From the NCBI GenBank assembly GCA_028564925.1, contig CM053034.1, positions 158,598,987-158,662,986 of the forward strand: 64,000 nucleotides of DNA, read 5' to 3'. How positions within the stretch are numbered: position 1 is the first letter of the stretch; each line of letters opens with the position of its first letter. The notes below the pieces were generated by a model. It made no database searches, was not told where the DNA came from, and was given only the letters and a program-made list of their open reading frames with translations. Positions 1 to 11,761 of the stretch are shown one piece after another. The DNA is from Lithobates sylvaticus (taxonomy: Eukaryota > Chordata > Amphibia > Anura > Ranidae). The translations under genes and the position numbers were made by a program.

Positions 1-297
1 ACATTTTTTTTTGCTGTCTGTGCCCTCTGTTCAGAAGATTTCATCTCACTTTCTGTCCCAATGACAATTGGATTTTGAAAATTTTGGGTTATTAGGGAAA
101 CAAGAATTGGTGATAAAGCATCATTGGGGACACCTTTTTCCCATATTAACTCTTATAGGAGCAAATTTCCCTTCCTAGGGGTAGATTTCCTCTCACTTCC
201 TGTTGTCTCTCTCCGTTTGTAAGTAGGAGTTGTTTGTAAGTTGGATGTTTGAAAATAGGGGAGCGCCTGTATATACTATACGGCCTGCCCTATACAC
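1..297. other. unclassified repeat-like sequence
   Basis: AT-rich non-coding sequence. No gene or complete repeat boundary is recognisable. It may belong to an interspersed element cut off by the window start. Confidence 0.3.
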
Positions 298-530
298 TGG
301 GCCTTAGGTGTTGGTGGTACCAGAACAGTTACTCTTGGTGGGCGCTGGAACGGGCCCTGCTGTGAAATATTGTATCAAGAATTGTAATTACATGCCCCTA
401 ATAAACAGGGGCAGAGAAATTGGGCCTTAGGCGTGGTGGTGGCACAACACTGTAAAGCCTCACAGATACTCTTGTTGAGCACAGGAACAGGCCATGCTGT
501 GAAATATTAGATCACAAATTGTAATTACAA
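298..530 (+). repeat. imperfect tandem duplication in the hAT leader
   Basis: Two related copies (about 298-395 and 421-530) both open with TGGGCCTTAGG and carry a TGCTGTGAAATATT block followed by a GAATTGTAATTAC-like block. Probably part of the subterminal region of the hAT element. Confidence 0.6.
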
Positions 531-1474
531 TACAGTGCAGCCGTAGTGCAGTTGCTACTACTTTTCACAGTACACAATACAGTGTAGTGCGGTGTTGCAA
601 AACAAAATATACATTATGTCCAGAAGGCCACCAAGGAGAGGCAGACGCTCACAGGCCACTAAAAGCGGGCAAGCAGGTGCTGTGTCTACAGTGCTGGTCA
701 TGGACATGGTGCATCCTCTGCCGGTGGCCGTGGGGCACACTTTTCCTCTTTTTCTGCTGCTTGCTGTGTTATTGAGCCAGAACATGCAGAAGAGTTGGTG
801 GAGTGGATAACAAAGCTGTCATCATCCTCCTCATCCTCTGTCACCCAGGCTTAGAGTCTTCCTTCCTATGCAGCTGCCAAAGCGGCCTATTCCACCAGCT
901 TCTTGTCCACAGTCACTCCTTCCGTAGCCCAACCATCATGCATGGAAGAGTCCCCCAAGCTATTCGACCACAGTGTCAGGTACATGCTGCTGGAGGATGC
1001 ACAGCGATTTGAAGGCTCAGACGTTGGTTCCCAGGTTGAGGAAGGGAGCAATGTGAGCCTAGAGAGGGGGGGTGCCCAAGAAGGACAAGAAACTGGCAGT
1101 CATGTTCCCCCAGCTGCAGCATAGTGCCGAGTTTGCTCCAGTGACGAGGAGGGAGGGGATGATGAGGTCACTGACTTTACTTGGGTGCCTGATAGAATAG
1201 GAGGAGGAGTCACAACTCCAATGAGGCAGGATGTCCTCTAGGGGGCAGCTTAAGGGCAGCCACCCTACTGCATCACACTGCAGAGCTCCGCAGGTGCAGG
1301 GCGCTGATGACTCCCTGCTGATTTTGAAAAGTTCATTGGCGTGGGCCTTTTTGGACACGTGTGCAGCTTTGCTGTTTGCAACCTATGTCTGAAGCAGATC
1401 AAGAGTGGCCACAACAGCAGCCGCTTGAGCACCACATGCTTGACCAGACATATAACGACCTCCCATGCAGTCTT

Positions 1475-2295
1475 TTTCCCGTATGCTATATTTGAGATTT
1501 AATATCTCTCAGATATGATTTGGGTTAAATGAGAGTTCTTTGACCATGAGTGAAAGCTTTAACACAATAACAACATTTATTGGTGAGTAGTTGAAAGTCT
1601 ATCTAATACACAACCATCTATCTATAGTCTACACCAAGGAAGAAAATACTAGGTTAAAATAAGAGAATTACATGAAGGAATACAGAGTATATTCCTGAAA
1701 ACATTAATCCTCAAACATATTTAGTTACAAAAAAAAGGGAGACCTTTCCCATAATTACCCTGTGCACCAAGGTTCCATTCTGATGGTTGCTCTCCCATAA
1801 AAGTGTGTGATTCCCTCCCAAAAAGTCTGTGTATATCATTACATGCTGATGCCTCATTGGTTGGCATAGCGTGGCTCTGATTGGTGAGCTTCCCTATTCC
1901 TGGTTAAGGACTGGCTATTTCTCCAATCCCTGTACTTTGCATAAGTCAGCCCCCTTTAATGCAAATCCTTGTGACTATTCTGAGCAGGAGCTTAAATTGA
2001 ATTTTCTCGGGAAGTTATGTATTGATTACAGGTTGGCCTCCCTTCATTGCATATCCCAGTCTGGGATCCTTTGAAGTATGTGTAAAACAATGAGGTTTGG
2101 ATCCCATTGTTTGTATACACAAGCCTAGGCACCGACTTGTCTGGTCTACCAGAGATTTCTGTGAAGATACTATGTTCCGCCCTACATAGATAAAAGCTAA
2201 ATTAAATATATTCATTACATATAAATAAATTAAATATAAATTAAATATATTCCTAATTCCAATATTTTACAGCTATTAATGTAGATTTCACATAA
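1475..2295. other. unclassified insertion inside the hAT gene
   Basis: About 0.8 kb of AT-rich sequence separates the BED-finger segment from the next coding block. No coding domain or clear inverted ends were recognised. The right part is rich in AAATTAAATATA-like tracts. Confidence 0.4.
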
Positions 2296-3111
2296 ATTCA
2301 TAAGGCAACAAGTCCGTTGGCAACAGCACTTGAAAGACCCACATCAAAGAAAAAGGCGGACTTCTCCTTGCTCCTCATCTGGGATCTCCAACCCTACTGC
2401 AGTCCTCTCAAAAACCTGCACTGAGAGGAATGAAGGTATAGCAATAGGTGTCCCAAGTACTTGCAGCCAATATGCTAGCAGTACACCCCCATCTGACTTT
2501 AGCAGGCAAATTTCTCTACCCCAGTTGCTAAACCGTAAAAAGAAATTTGGTCCCAGCCATCCACATGCTCACAGTCTGAATGCTAGCTTGAATGCCAGCT
2601 TGGCCAAATTGCTAGCACTGCAACTACTGCCTTTTCAGCTGGTAGACTCTGCCCCCTTTCGTGAATTTGTGGAATGTGCTGTACCTCAGTTGCAGGTTCC
2701 AAAATGCCATTTCTTTTCATGGAAGGCCGTTTCAGCTCTCTATCAGCATGTGGAAGGCAATGTTTTTGTCTTGTTGGACAGGGTGGACAGCAGTAAGGTG
2801 TATATTACCGCTGACTCAGGGTCTAGCAGGCATGGGCAGGGATGTTACCTTTCCTTCACAGCACACTAGGTAACTCTGCTGGCAGCTGGGAAGGATGCAG
2901 GACAGGGTTCAGTATTGTTGGAGCTTGTTCCGCCACCACGCCTTCAAAATGCTAGCAGCGATTCTGCCGCAGCTCTCTCCTCCACCACCTCCTCTTCTTC
3001 TTCCTCTATGGCCTGCAGATTCTGCAGATTTGTTCTCTGAACCAGCGGTGCTCCGTAAGCGTTCAAGGGGGTATGCAAGCACTTAGGCAAAAACATGCCA
3101 TGCGGGGCATG

Positions 3112-3370
3112 AGTTACATAGTTACATAGTAGGTGAGGTTGAAAAAAGACACAAGTCCATCAAGTCCAACCTATGTGTGTGATTATATGTCAGTATTACA
3201 TTGTATATATGTTGCAGTCGTTCAGGTGCTTATCTAATAGTTTCTTGAAACTATCGATGCTCCCCACTGAGACGACTGCTTGTGGAAGGGAATTCCACAT
3301 CCTTGCCGCTCTTACAGTAAAGAACCCTCTACATAGTTTAAGGTCAAACCACTGCTTAGGAGACAGGAGC
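3112..3370. repeat. anuran interspersed repeat (CCATCAAGTCCAACC type) inside hAT
   Basis: The segment begins with GTTACATAG repeats, contains TCCATCAAGTCCAACC and GGAATTCCACATCCTTGCCGC, and interrupts the hAT reading frame. This sequence type is widespread in frog genomes (general knowledge); its class was not determined. GGGGCA occurs on both sides, a possible short target duplication. Confidence 0.55.
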
Positions 3371-4512
3371 CACATTGGGGCAGAGATTCTGTCAGCTCTG
3401 CAGGGGAAGGCTCAGAGGTGGTTGATGCCATGCCAGCTTCAGCCAGGAATGGTTGTATGCGACAATGGCACCAACCATTTCTCCGCCCTCCGACAGGGAC
3501 ACTTGACCCATGTTCCATGTTTGGCACACATCCTGAATTTGGTGGTGCAGCATATCTTGAGCAGGTACCCAGGCTTACAAGATCTCCTGAGGCAGGCCAG
3601 AAAAGTCTGTGCCAGTGCTCGGCTGGCTGACATTGAAAGGAAATGCAACCTGCCCACCAACCGCCTCAATTGTGACATGTCCACCAGGTGGAAGTCAACG
3701 TTGGCAATGCTGCAGTGGCTGTAGACGCAGCAGATCAATGGACCATCAATGAGTACCTGTGTGAGTATGGCACCAGGACAGGGTCAGAGGAGCTTGGCTT
3801 CTTTTCGCCACGCCAGTGGCTACTGATAAAGGATGCATGCACTGTCCTTTCACCGTTTGATGAGGCCACGAGGATGGTGAGCACACTGAGCAGTGACAAT
3901 GCATGCATCAGTGATACTGTCCCTCTTGTCTTCCTGTTGGAGCACATGCTTCATGGAATAATGGACAGGGCACTTGAGGCAGAACAGTGTGAGGGAGAGG
4001 AGGACTTCCTTACCTCTCAAGGCCCCCTTTATCCAGATATTATTCCTGCAGGCCCGCCAAACACACAGGAAGAAGAGGAGGAGGATTGTGTCAGCATGGA
4101 CGTGGAGGATAACACTCAGCAGCAGCCTTCAAGGGATGATTTTAAGTCCCCAGAAACCCAAGGAGTTGTACGTGGCTGGGGGGAGGTTGTTAAGGATCAT
4201 GTGATCCTTAGTAACCCAGAGGACTCAGAATCGAATGCCTCTGGAAATTTTCGCAGGCTTTGCAGAATCAGGGAGGCCATGTAGCATAAGGTCCCTAGGA
4301 TTCGTGGTATCAAAGAGCAGGAATCATTACTGGCTGGCAACCCTTCTTGAGCCACGTTACAAGGGTAAGGTTGCAGAACTCATCCTGCCTTTGCAGAGGG
4401 AGCAGAGGATGAAACATCTTTAGGAGGCCTTGAAGAAAGGTTTGTGCAATGCATTTCCAGACCCTGTGAGGTTACAATTTCCTGGTGCAGGACAACGTGT
4501 TGCTGAGGCTTC

Positions 4513-5170
4513 TGTCAGGTCACCTGAGGCCAGGTGTCAGATGCACCCCGTTGGGGTCAGGAGTGCACTGCAAAGGTAATGGACCCTATGGTTGACTGCT
4601 GCGGATGGGAGTCTAGGTGGTTAAGGAAGGCAGGTCCGCTGGAACACCAACACAGATCCCACAGGGACTAGAGTGTAAGATTCCCCAGGGCGGAGTCTAA
4701 GAGCCAGCAGGTGTTCACCAGAGCCTCTAGTGGTGAGGATGGACTGGGCTGCAACTGGCTCCAGGTCGCAACCCCCAGGGTCTCCCAGCTCACGCCAACA
4801 GTAGGCTACAGGAGGACAGAGATAGTAAGGGAATAAGCCAAAGGTCGGGGCAACTAGCAGACTAGGATAAAAATAGAACACGCCAAAGGTCAGGGTCACA
4901 AGCAGGCAGGGATAGTTAAGAACAAGCCAAGATCGGTTACTGGAATCAGACGTAGAAGACACAGCAAGATGCACACTGAAGATACACACAAAGGTTGATC
5001 AGCAAGGCAGGCTTGCAGTGCACAGGTTAATATAGAGTTCCCTGATAGGGGCTGGGGTGGAGCCATGCTTTGAGGAGAGATTATTTAAGTAGCCAGGTGA
5101 GTGGCTGGCCTCCAAAGGTGAACACATGGAGGAGAGGTAAGCTGACAAAGATTACTGCATAACCATGACA
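4513..5170. mobile_element. solo LTR, 658 bp
   Basis: The segment starts TGTCAGG and ends CATGACA, so it has inverted TGTCA/TGACA termini. It is flanked by the 5-bp direct repeat GCTTC (4508-4512 and 5171-5175). It interrupts the hAT coding region and has no internal coding domain. TG..CA ends with a 5-bp duplication fit a solo LTR of a Ty3/gypsy-like or related LTR element. The family was not determined. Confidence 0.7.
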
Positions 5171-5520
5171 GCTTCGTTCGAAGGAAGAACAGTGGAGAAG
5201 GTGGCCGATGCCTTTAGACAATTTTTCAGTCCTCAGCGCCAAGGTCTGATTGGTTCAAGCAACCATCGCCATAGCCTGCATTACATGGTGCAGGAATATC
5301 TAGGGGCAAGAGCAGACTTGGAGACCTTTCCAACAGAGCATCCACTGAGTTACTGGTTCTTGAGGATGGACCACAGATAATTGCTCAATATGCAATTGAT
5401 CTACTGGCCTGTCCTGCATCCAGCCTTCTTTCTGAACGCACATTCAGTGCTGCTGGAGGGTTTGTAACAGATCCACAGTCCTGTCCACAGACTCTCTTGA
5501 TAGGCTTACATTCATAAAAA

Positions 5521-5994
5521 TTAATCAGTCTTGGATCAGCAGCAGCTATCAAGCACCTGATGCTGATTTAACTGCTTGATTTTTCTATGGATGTGGGATC
5601 CCTTGAAGAATGCCTATGCTGAGTGACTATCCTATTTCTCCCCAATCTTGATGATGCTAGCCTTGAATCAAACTCATGTTCGACCCGAACAGAAAGCTCA
5701 TCCCTAGTTACCACAGTGGAGGGCTTGATGTGCCAGGAAGTCTGTGAGGATCTTTGCTTCTACACGGTCATTAGCAGTCTCACAGTGAATGATGAGGAGT
5801 CCTGGATCAGAGAAGAGGCTGTGGGGATTTGTGTCAAGTCGATGTGGCCTGAGGGCACAGGATTTGAAAGTTGGGCTGGCTGGGAGCAGTAGTCCACCAC
5901 TTAAAAACATGCTTTTAAACTACTGGACCTCCGGGGAGAGGTACTGCAGCTCTCAGGCCCAGTTGCAGCGAGGAATCAGAGCCTGATTGGGGAC
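5521..5994. other. 3' part of hAT and unclassified flank
   Basis: Weak hAT-tail similarity persists to about 5560. Beyond that I recognise nothing coding. The MITE at 5998 is inserted at its right edge. Confidence 0.3.
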
Positions 5995-5997
5995 TTA

Positions 5998-6398
5998 TGC
6001 CCCGTACACACGGTCGGAATTTCCAACGGAAAATGTCCGATCGGACCATATTGTCGGAAAATCCGCCCGTGTGTGGGCTCCATCTGACTTTTTCCGTCTG
6101 AATTTCCGCCGGAAAAAATTTGAGATCCTGCTCTCAAATTTTCCGACAACAAAATCCGATCTGACCTTTTACGATCGTGTGTAGAGAATTCCGACGGACA
6201 AAGTGCCACGCATGCTCAGATCAAACTATGAGACCAAAGCTATTGGCTACTAGCCTCTACGTAGTTCCATCGTACGCAACGAACGTCACCACATTCGGAA
6301 TGTTCAGATTTTCCAACAACTTTATGCGACCATGTGTATGCAACACCAGTTTTCCGACGGATTTTGTGGTTGGAATTTCCGACCGTGTCTACGGGGCA
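5998..6398. mobile_element. Harbinger-type MITE, 401 bp
   Basis: The ends are inverted copies: TGCCCCGTACACACGGTCGG at the left and its near-complement ending CTACGGGGCA at the right. The flanks are TTA on both sides (5995-5997, 6399-6401). There is no coding capacity. The interior is made of repeated TTTTCCGAC / GTCGGAAAA motifs. The ends resemble those of the autonomous Harbinger at 27096-47470. Confidence 0.85.
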
Positions 6399-6401
6399 TT
6401 A

Positions 6402-7440
6402 GAGTGGGTCCTTATCTCTCAAAAGAAGAAGATGTGACATGACTTTAACTCAGTAACATTAAGTTTGTGCAGGAGAAAACAAGTCTGGGCAGGAGGAAAC
6501 AAGTGTGTGCAGGAGGGGAAAGAGTTCTAAGACCATCATTTTTACACGGTCAAAGGTGATGTCTTCATCCTTCACACGGTGATGGGTAGAGAATTCTTAG
6601 AAGGAATAGTCTGCAGAGGTTAAGCAGAGGAGGAGCAACAGTCTGTATGGAGATGCAAGAGTAGATTCATACTCAGTATAAATGCACATCCAATCTTCTG
6701 GCTTTAACTAAGTGCTGTTGTGCTTAAATCTTAAAATATGATTGCAATTATAGATTCTTTGGGCATCCCATATCCCTATTCCCTATCCAAGTTGTACCTC
6801 CCAATAAAACAACAAAAACAAAACCAGCAAAAGACTGCTCATTGTCTCTGAAAGTGATGTATGAAGTCTGGCAGCGGGGTGAATTGGTTTGATTGTTTGT
6901 TACTAGCAGCAACTACATCGCTACATACTGATGATGAGATTTAGCAACTACATCGCTACATACTGATGATGAGATTTAAAATGTTCTCTTAGTAGAGGTT
7001 CTTACGGCCATAAATCTTCAGTTGGTAAACGCTCATGCTTGCTGTTCACTGCCGACATAGCAACTGTGGTCTTCTGCGTCTGTCTGGTAAATTATTTCCA
7101 CCCTCAGTAGCTTTCCATGGCCATAATCCCGCGCAAGCGCATTAATAGCCGTATCCAAGCCTCTTCTTCATTTCTGGTTACTACGGAACTATCATGTGAC
7201 AAAAACTACCACTATCCTCTTCTCTAGGTCTAGGGTGTCTGTTTTCATAAAATATATAATGTTTGGGTGTTTTACGTAATCTTCAGGCCTAAAATTACTT
7301 TTTAAAACGTGTGCAAAAAATACAAAAACTGCTCCGGCAGCAGGGGTATTGATATGTCGACAAAAGATCAGGGGCTAGAGCCCATATCAGCGAAGTTAAG
7401 AAAGTCAGATGCTTGGGTGGGCATACACATAAGTATAATA
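6402..7440. other. non-coding; possible LTR-derived segment and a 37-bp tandem duplication
   Basis: No gene is seen. Around 6660-6890 a TATA-like stretch, an AATAAAA signal and a TGGCAGCGGGGTG segment after it are suggestive of an LTR end followed by a primer-binding-like site, but no mate was found. At 6907-6979 a 37-bp unit containing CAACTACATCGCTACATACTG is present twice in tandem. Confidence 0.35.
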
Positions 7441-7443
7441 TAC

Positions 7444-7444
7444 A

Positions 7445-7483
<39 letters not shown>
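7444..7483. repeat. (TG)n(TA)n microsatellite
   Basis: Simple alternating TG then TA run. Confidence 0.95.
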
Positions 7484-7485
7484 TG

Positions 7486-7765
7486 ATGGTACAGGAGGCA
7501 ATGTAGAGGCTGCGGGCATGGTACAGGAGATGCAGAGGCTGCGGGCATGGTACAAGAGATGTCAGAGGCTGCGCGCATGGTACAGGAGATGTCAGAGGCT
7601 GGGCGCATGGTACAGGAGATGCAATGGCTGCAGGCATGGTAAAGGAGATGTCAGAGGCTGCGGACATGGTACAGGAGATGTCAGAGGCTGCAGAACAGGT
7701 TACAGGAGATGTCAGAGGCTGCGGACATGGTACAGGAGATGTCAGAGGCTGCGGACATGGTACAG
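7486..7765. repeat. 30-bp minisatellite
   Basis: About nine tandem copies of a 30-bp unit built on GGTACAGGAGATGTCAGAGG. Because 30 is divisible by three, long repetitive reading frames appear on both strands, but they are not genes. Confidence 0.9.
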
Positions 7766-7769
7766 ACCA

Positions 7770-7985
7770 CCTCCCTCCATCAGTACAGACCACCCCTCAG
7801 TACAGACCCCTCCATCAGTACAGACTCCCCCTCAATACAGACCATGCCACCCCCTCAGTATAGACCACCCCCCTCAATGCAGACCCCCCCATCAGTTTAG
7901 ACAGCCCCCCTCAGTGCAGACCCCCCAATCAGTATAGACACCCCCCTCAGTGCAGACCCCCCATCAGTATAGGCACCCCTCTCCC
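7770..7985. repeat. about 20-bp C-rich minisatellite
   Basis: Degenerate tandem units of CCCCTCAGTACAGACCACC follow the 30-bp array directly. Strong strand asymmetry: the plus strand is almost devoid of G. Confidence 0.85.
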
Positions 7986-8646
7986 CTCCCCCCGCACATG
8001 TCCACCTACATACCATATAGTAAAGTGTACAGACCTCAGAACAGCATGGACCGATATACTGTACACAGTGCTGTGTCCCTCGGGCTCCTCCTCCTGTGTG
8101 GATATAAACAGAGGGGAGGCGGCTTCAGCCCGCTCCGCTGAGGGAGATAGCTGGCGAGTGTAGGGCAGCGGGTGGTGTTAGCTGTGCCACTACCCACGGG
8201 TGTCACCCGGGTGCAGAACGCACCCCACCCCCCCCAGTGACGTCACTGCCTCTGGCTCACGCTGTGTCCCTCAGATTACGTGACATCACTGGTTGCTAGA
8301 CTCCGGGCGGTTCTAGCAACCAGTGCAGTGGCAGAACAAAGTAAAACGGCCGAGATGTCAGTTATCTGCATGGCGCCCACATCCGCCGCTGGTGGCACCC
8401 CCTAACCTCCCCCTAGCGACGCCTCTGTCCGGCAGCAAAGGGGTTAAAGAATTTCTGACAATTTCTAGACACAGTGTTGCTAGTAGTGTGCAGCTGATTC
8501 AACTTTCTTAATTTACAGCTTGGCTTAGAAATGTAAAAGAAGAATCTTTATTGGTTTTCCACAGGCAACTGGTATTTATAAATATATCTTAGAAACATCA
8601 AAAATATAATTTATCAAATAAGGCATTGCAAAGTATTATTGTAAGG
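7986..8646. other. unclassified non-coding sequence with a perfect hairpin
   Basis: No gene. GC-rich to about 8450, then AT-rich up to the left target repeat of PLE-C. At 8287-8325 two perfect 14-bp arms (CACTGGTTGCTAGA and its complement) enclose an 11-nt GC-rich loop. Confidence 0.45.
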
Positions 8647-8660
8647 TGTAGATAGTATTA
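8647..8660. repeat. left target-site duplication of PLE-C
   Basis: TGTAGATAGTATTA, identical to 14732-14745. Confidence 0.8.
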
Positions 8661-9951
8661 GGAGATATGTGGGGAAATACTGCGCCAAACCTAAATACAC
8701 TGTAGCAGCTAGCACAACAACGAGTGTCCCTGATTTTCACAAACGGCCACACAAGAAAAGGATAGCCTGTGGGCAGTACTGTGAGGCAGGAATTTCTTTG
8801 GTGGGTGTCCCCGTAGATGGGGGTGCCAGTAGGATTTCTCCACTGGTATGTGCAATCAAATCCCTGAAGGGTAGTGTTATAATAGTGAAAACAAAAGTGA
8901 GGAAAAGCAATATCAAATCATTAACCAAATTATAAATTGAAAGAACAATTAACCTCTAGTTGAGAGAGGCGTATATTCAGTGTCCTTCTAGGGAGAAAAA
9001 ACGTAAGTTTCTATACAGCATGCGTTTTTTTTCCCAAAATTGCAGTAGAAAAAATTCCGCTCCCTAAAAATCGCACCAAGGGTTATGGTGCGATATCACA
9101 TCAGTCAAGATGTGAAAAAGGTAGATAAAGGAACTGCAACAGAGAAAACTTCAGAGTTCTAAAGCATTCAATGACATAAAAGGAAACTGCAGTATTATCA
9201 CCAGGGTACGAACATTGCATTTAGCATTTGGCATATGTTTGATTAGACATCACATCAAATGATTAAACTAGATGAAGTGTTTTCCTTATAAATATCTCAA
9301 CAATCTAAAACATAAAATGACATAGTGTATCGTGATTGTGATAATAAATGGAAAAACGAGGGGTGGTCAGCAATGAAAGGTTAGCATCAAGCAAACAAAC
9401 TCTCATGCTAAGGTTAAATGTAAAGTTAGAGATAAAAAATATAAAACATATAAGTAGTCCGTTCTCAAGGTGTATTTTTCAGTTGAAGTGATGTAGCTGT
9501 GTTCACAAAGTCCTCAGAGGGGTACAATATATCACTGGGGGTGCTCTGGGTTTGCGATCAACTTATTGGACTCTATACGTAAATGAAGCAAAGGATGGGT
9601 ACCCTTACCGGAACTGTTGGACTCACAGACCTCTCGGTGGTGAGTCAATAAAGCTTAGGCCGGATACACCGGATTGGTGGTAGATGTGTTGTAGTCCGCC
9701 AAATCGACTGGAGTATTACCCAAAGTAAGTATGTCCACATACCAACGTCTTATTAGAGGGTCCCGGTAGGAAGATAGTGGACAGAGTCCTTGTAAGGGTC
9801 CTCATCCACGGTGGTTCAGGCAAGGAGAAGAAAGAAAAAGGAGGCAACTCCTCATAGTGTAACTACCAACTTTCAATTGGTGTTTATTAATTAAAAAGTA
9901 TTTAAAAACAATTTTCTTTGCGCAAAAGAAGGTAAAAAATAGTGGCTTAGG

Positions 9952-10009
9952 TAGACATCCAACCCGACATGTTTCGCCTCCTGTAGGCTTCAACTGGGGT
10001 ACATGTCTA
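9952..10009 (-). ncRNA. hammerhead-like motif, PLE-C left arm
   Basis: Mirror copy of 13505-13562. Outer stem TAGACAT/ATGTCTA, inner CCC/GGG, hairpin GCC...GGC, then GAAACATGTC. See the right-arm entry for the full fold. Confidence 0.45.
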
Positions 10010-11399
10010 CCAGCCACTGTTCTACAATATATATACATTTCATACTGTTCATCTAAGAGGCAACACCTGGTTTGACCCACGGATCCTCACTTCCGGTGTC
10101 GTTTCGGCATGCGTTCCAGGCGATGGGAAGCAAGGGTAATATCGACAAGGCTAATCAGAGACCAAGCCTCGATACCACGTCGCTACTCCTCCAATAGGTG
10201 GAAATTAGCGGAGATAAGCCAATCATCTCCCGAGTATTAGTGGGAGGAGTTATGCTTCTGCGCACAAAGATGTGACCGTCATCGCCGTAAGGTTAGTAAG
10301 TGGTTACAATAGTATGTTTGATTGCGCCTGCGCGCCTAAACAATGGGAGTTGTCATGGAGACCTATGTAAACTTGCGGGAAAAGAGCGTGCCCGCGTCGT
10401 CACGTCGCATATGGTAATGACGTGTAAGGATGCGTCCATGTCTCTTAAACACTGATGTTTACATTTGGTGGTGGCGTGTATGGTTACGCCCGTGTAACTA
10501 TGTGATAGTAGTTACCATAGAGATACATGAAAAACTTATAATGGAGCGCGCTTGTCCCCTTGCATTATAGCTCAAAACTTTTTGAGATAGATGAAAAACT
10601 TATAATGGAGCGCGCTCGTCCCCTTGCATCAAGGCTCAAAGCTTTTTGATGACAGTGGGGGAGCGGTGTGTATTTATGTGTTTACATAAACTTGGTAATC
10701 CTACAGGAAAGAGCTTAGTAGACCTGATCTCTGTTGTACTTCTTTATTGGTTCAAAGTGAAGAAGGGGGAGACAAAATCCTAATTGTCATCATAGTCATT
10801 AATTTAAGGGGTCATCTCTATGTAGTACTGTATTCATTTTAAACCTCGTAGAGAAGGGCTACAAGGGGTGAAGGGGAAACTCCCTATGTCAGTGCAGCTG
10901 ATGCTGAACCAAACAACTGTATCTGACAAATGTGTCACAGTTATTGGGCCTCGTAAAGGGGGCTACACAAGTTAATGGTAGAGTCCCTGTGTGGATACCA
11001 AAAATTATAGAAAATGAATAAAAAATATAGAATTAAAAATAAGGCTCGTGTAAAAAGAGAGAGGGACAGAAAGTAAGTGTCCATATAGAGACATCATTTA
11101 TTATCATGTCAGAAAGCACCACAATTTTTCTTTCATGACGTATTCGCCACTATCCAAAGGTGAAGATCCGTGGGCCAGTACAGTATTTAACATCTTTCAT
11201 ATGATGTACTAAGATAGGCCTAAAAAATGTACCAAAAAACTCAATTAGGATGGACGTGCAGAATAATATGCCAGAGTTTTAGATGAAAAAGTCAACCATA
11301 GTTGTGAATCATAATTCTTCATATGTACATATATTAACTATCATGTTATTGTGCAAATATATGGTAACTTGTTTGGCAGAAGAAAGGGATAAGCTATAC

Positions 11400-11757
11400 T
11401 CAGGATCTATTTATGAAGGCATTGATGTCCCATTCTATATTGAGGCCGTGAGGCGTATAACTCTTTAGTGAGTATATCCAAAAGGTCTTGAGTTCTGATA
11501 CACCCCTAAGGCTTGATTCACCCCTCCAATGGGGGACAAATTTGTCAATGATCTGGAACTTGGTCCCTCTAGGGTCTCTGTTATGGTGCAAGCGATAGTG
11601 TTTGGGGACGTTATGATCAATACGGCCCTTTTTTATACCAGCAATGTGCTCGTTACACCTCACAGCAAAAGTACGGATGGTTCTGCCTACATATTGCTTG
11701 CCGCAAGGGCATGTAATGAGATATACGACATACCGTGTTTGGCAAGTAAGTAGATGT
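11400..11757 (-). pseudogene. PLE-C GIY-YIG endonuclease fragment (left arm)
   Basis: Reading from the centre outward, the minus strand gives a segment with YVVYLITCPCGKQYVGRT, then R..EHI and WIYSLKSYTPHGLN before a stop. This is a GIY-YIG nuclease core (VYLI and YVGRT correspond to the two name-giving tripeptides). It is the C-terminal part of a PLE protein; the reverse transcriptase that should precede it is absent because the copy is truncated at the palindrome centre. The longer open frame that crosses the centre on this strand is partly antisense sequence of the other arm and is not a real N-terminus. Confidence 0.7.
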
Positions 11758-11761
11758 TTCA

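Larger units (their letters stand above)
1355..5520 (+). pseudogene. hAT transposase, fragmented
   Basis: The family product is a cut-and-paste transposase acting in the nucleus. Visible parts are: a BED-type finger (CNLC followed by two His, about 1380-1470); a core segment 2580-2869 with LAKLLALQLLPF, ITAD (first catalytic Asp region) and YLSFTAH; 3395-3724 with VCDNGTNH, CLAHILNLVV and DMSTRWKSTL; 3700-4284 with QWTINEYL, QWLLIKDACTVLSPFDEAT and PLVFLLEHML; 4298-4420 with YWLATLLEPRYKGKV; 5176-5380; and near 5390-5470 the C-terminal DLLACPASSLLSERTFSAAGG block. The frame shifts between several of these pieces and three insertions separate them, so no functional protein is encoded. Domain order and motifs match ZBED-like hAT proteins of vertebrates. 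Confidence 0.75.
298..5600 (+). mobile_element. hAT (ZBED-type) DNA transposon relic, multiply interrupted
   Basis: Pieces of one hAT transposase occur in the right order on the plus strand: BED zinc finger near 1355-1473, catalytic core from about 2300, a CxxH-LN-x-V block and DMSTRW motif near 3500-3700, YWLATLLEPRYK near 4330, and the C-terminal SERTFSAAGG dimerisation block near 5430. The element is split by an unclassified insertion (1475-2295), an anuran repeat (3112-3370) and a solo LTR (4513-5170). I could not fix its terminal inverted repeats or 8-bp duplication, so the outer limits are approximate. The 5' leader has an imperfect internal duplication. Confidence 0.75.

Noticed and set aside
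7368-7937. Repetitive protein frames on both strands
   Set aside because: They come from 30-bp and 20-bp minisatellites.
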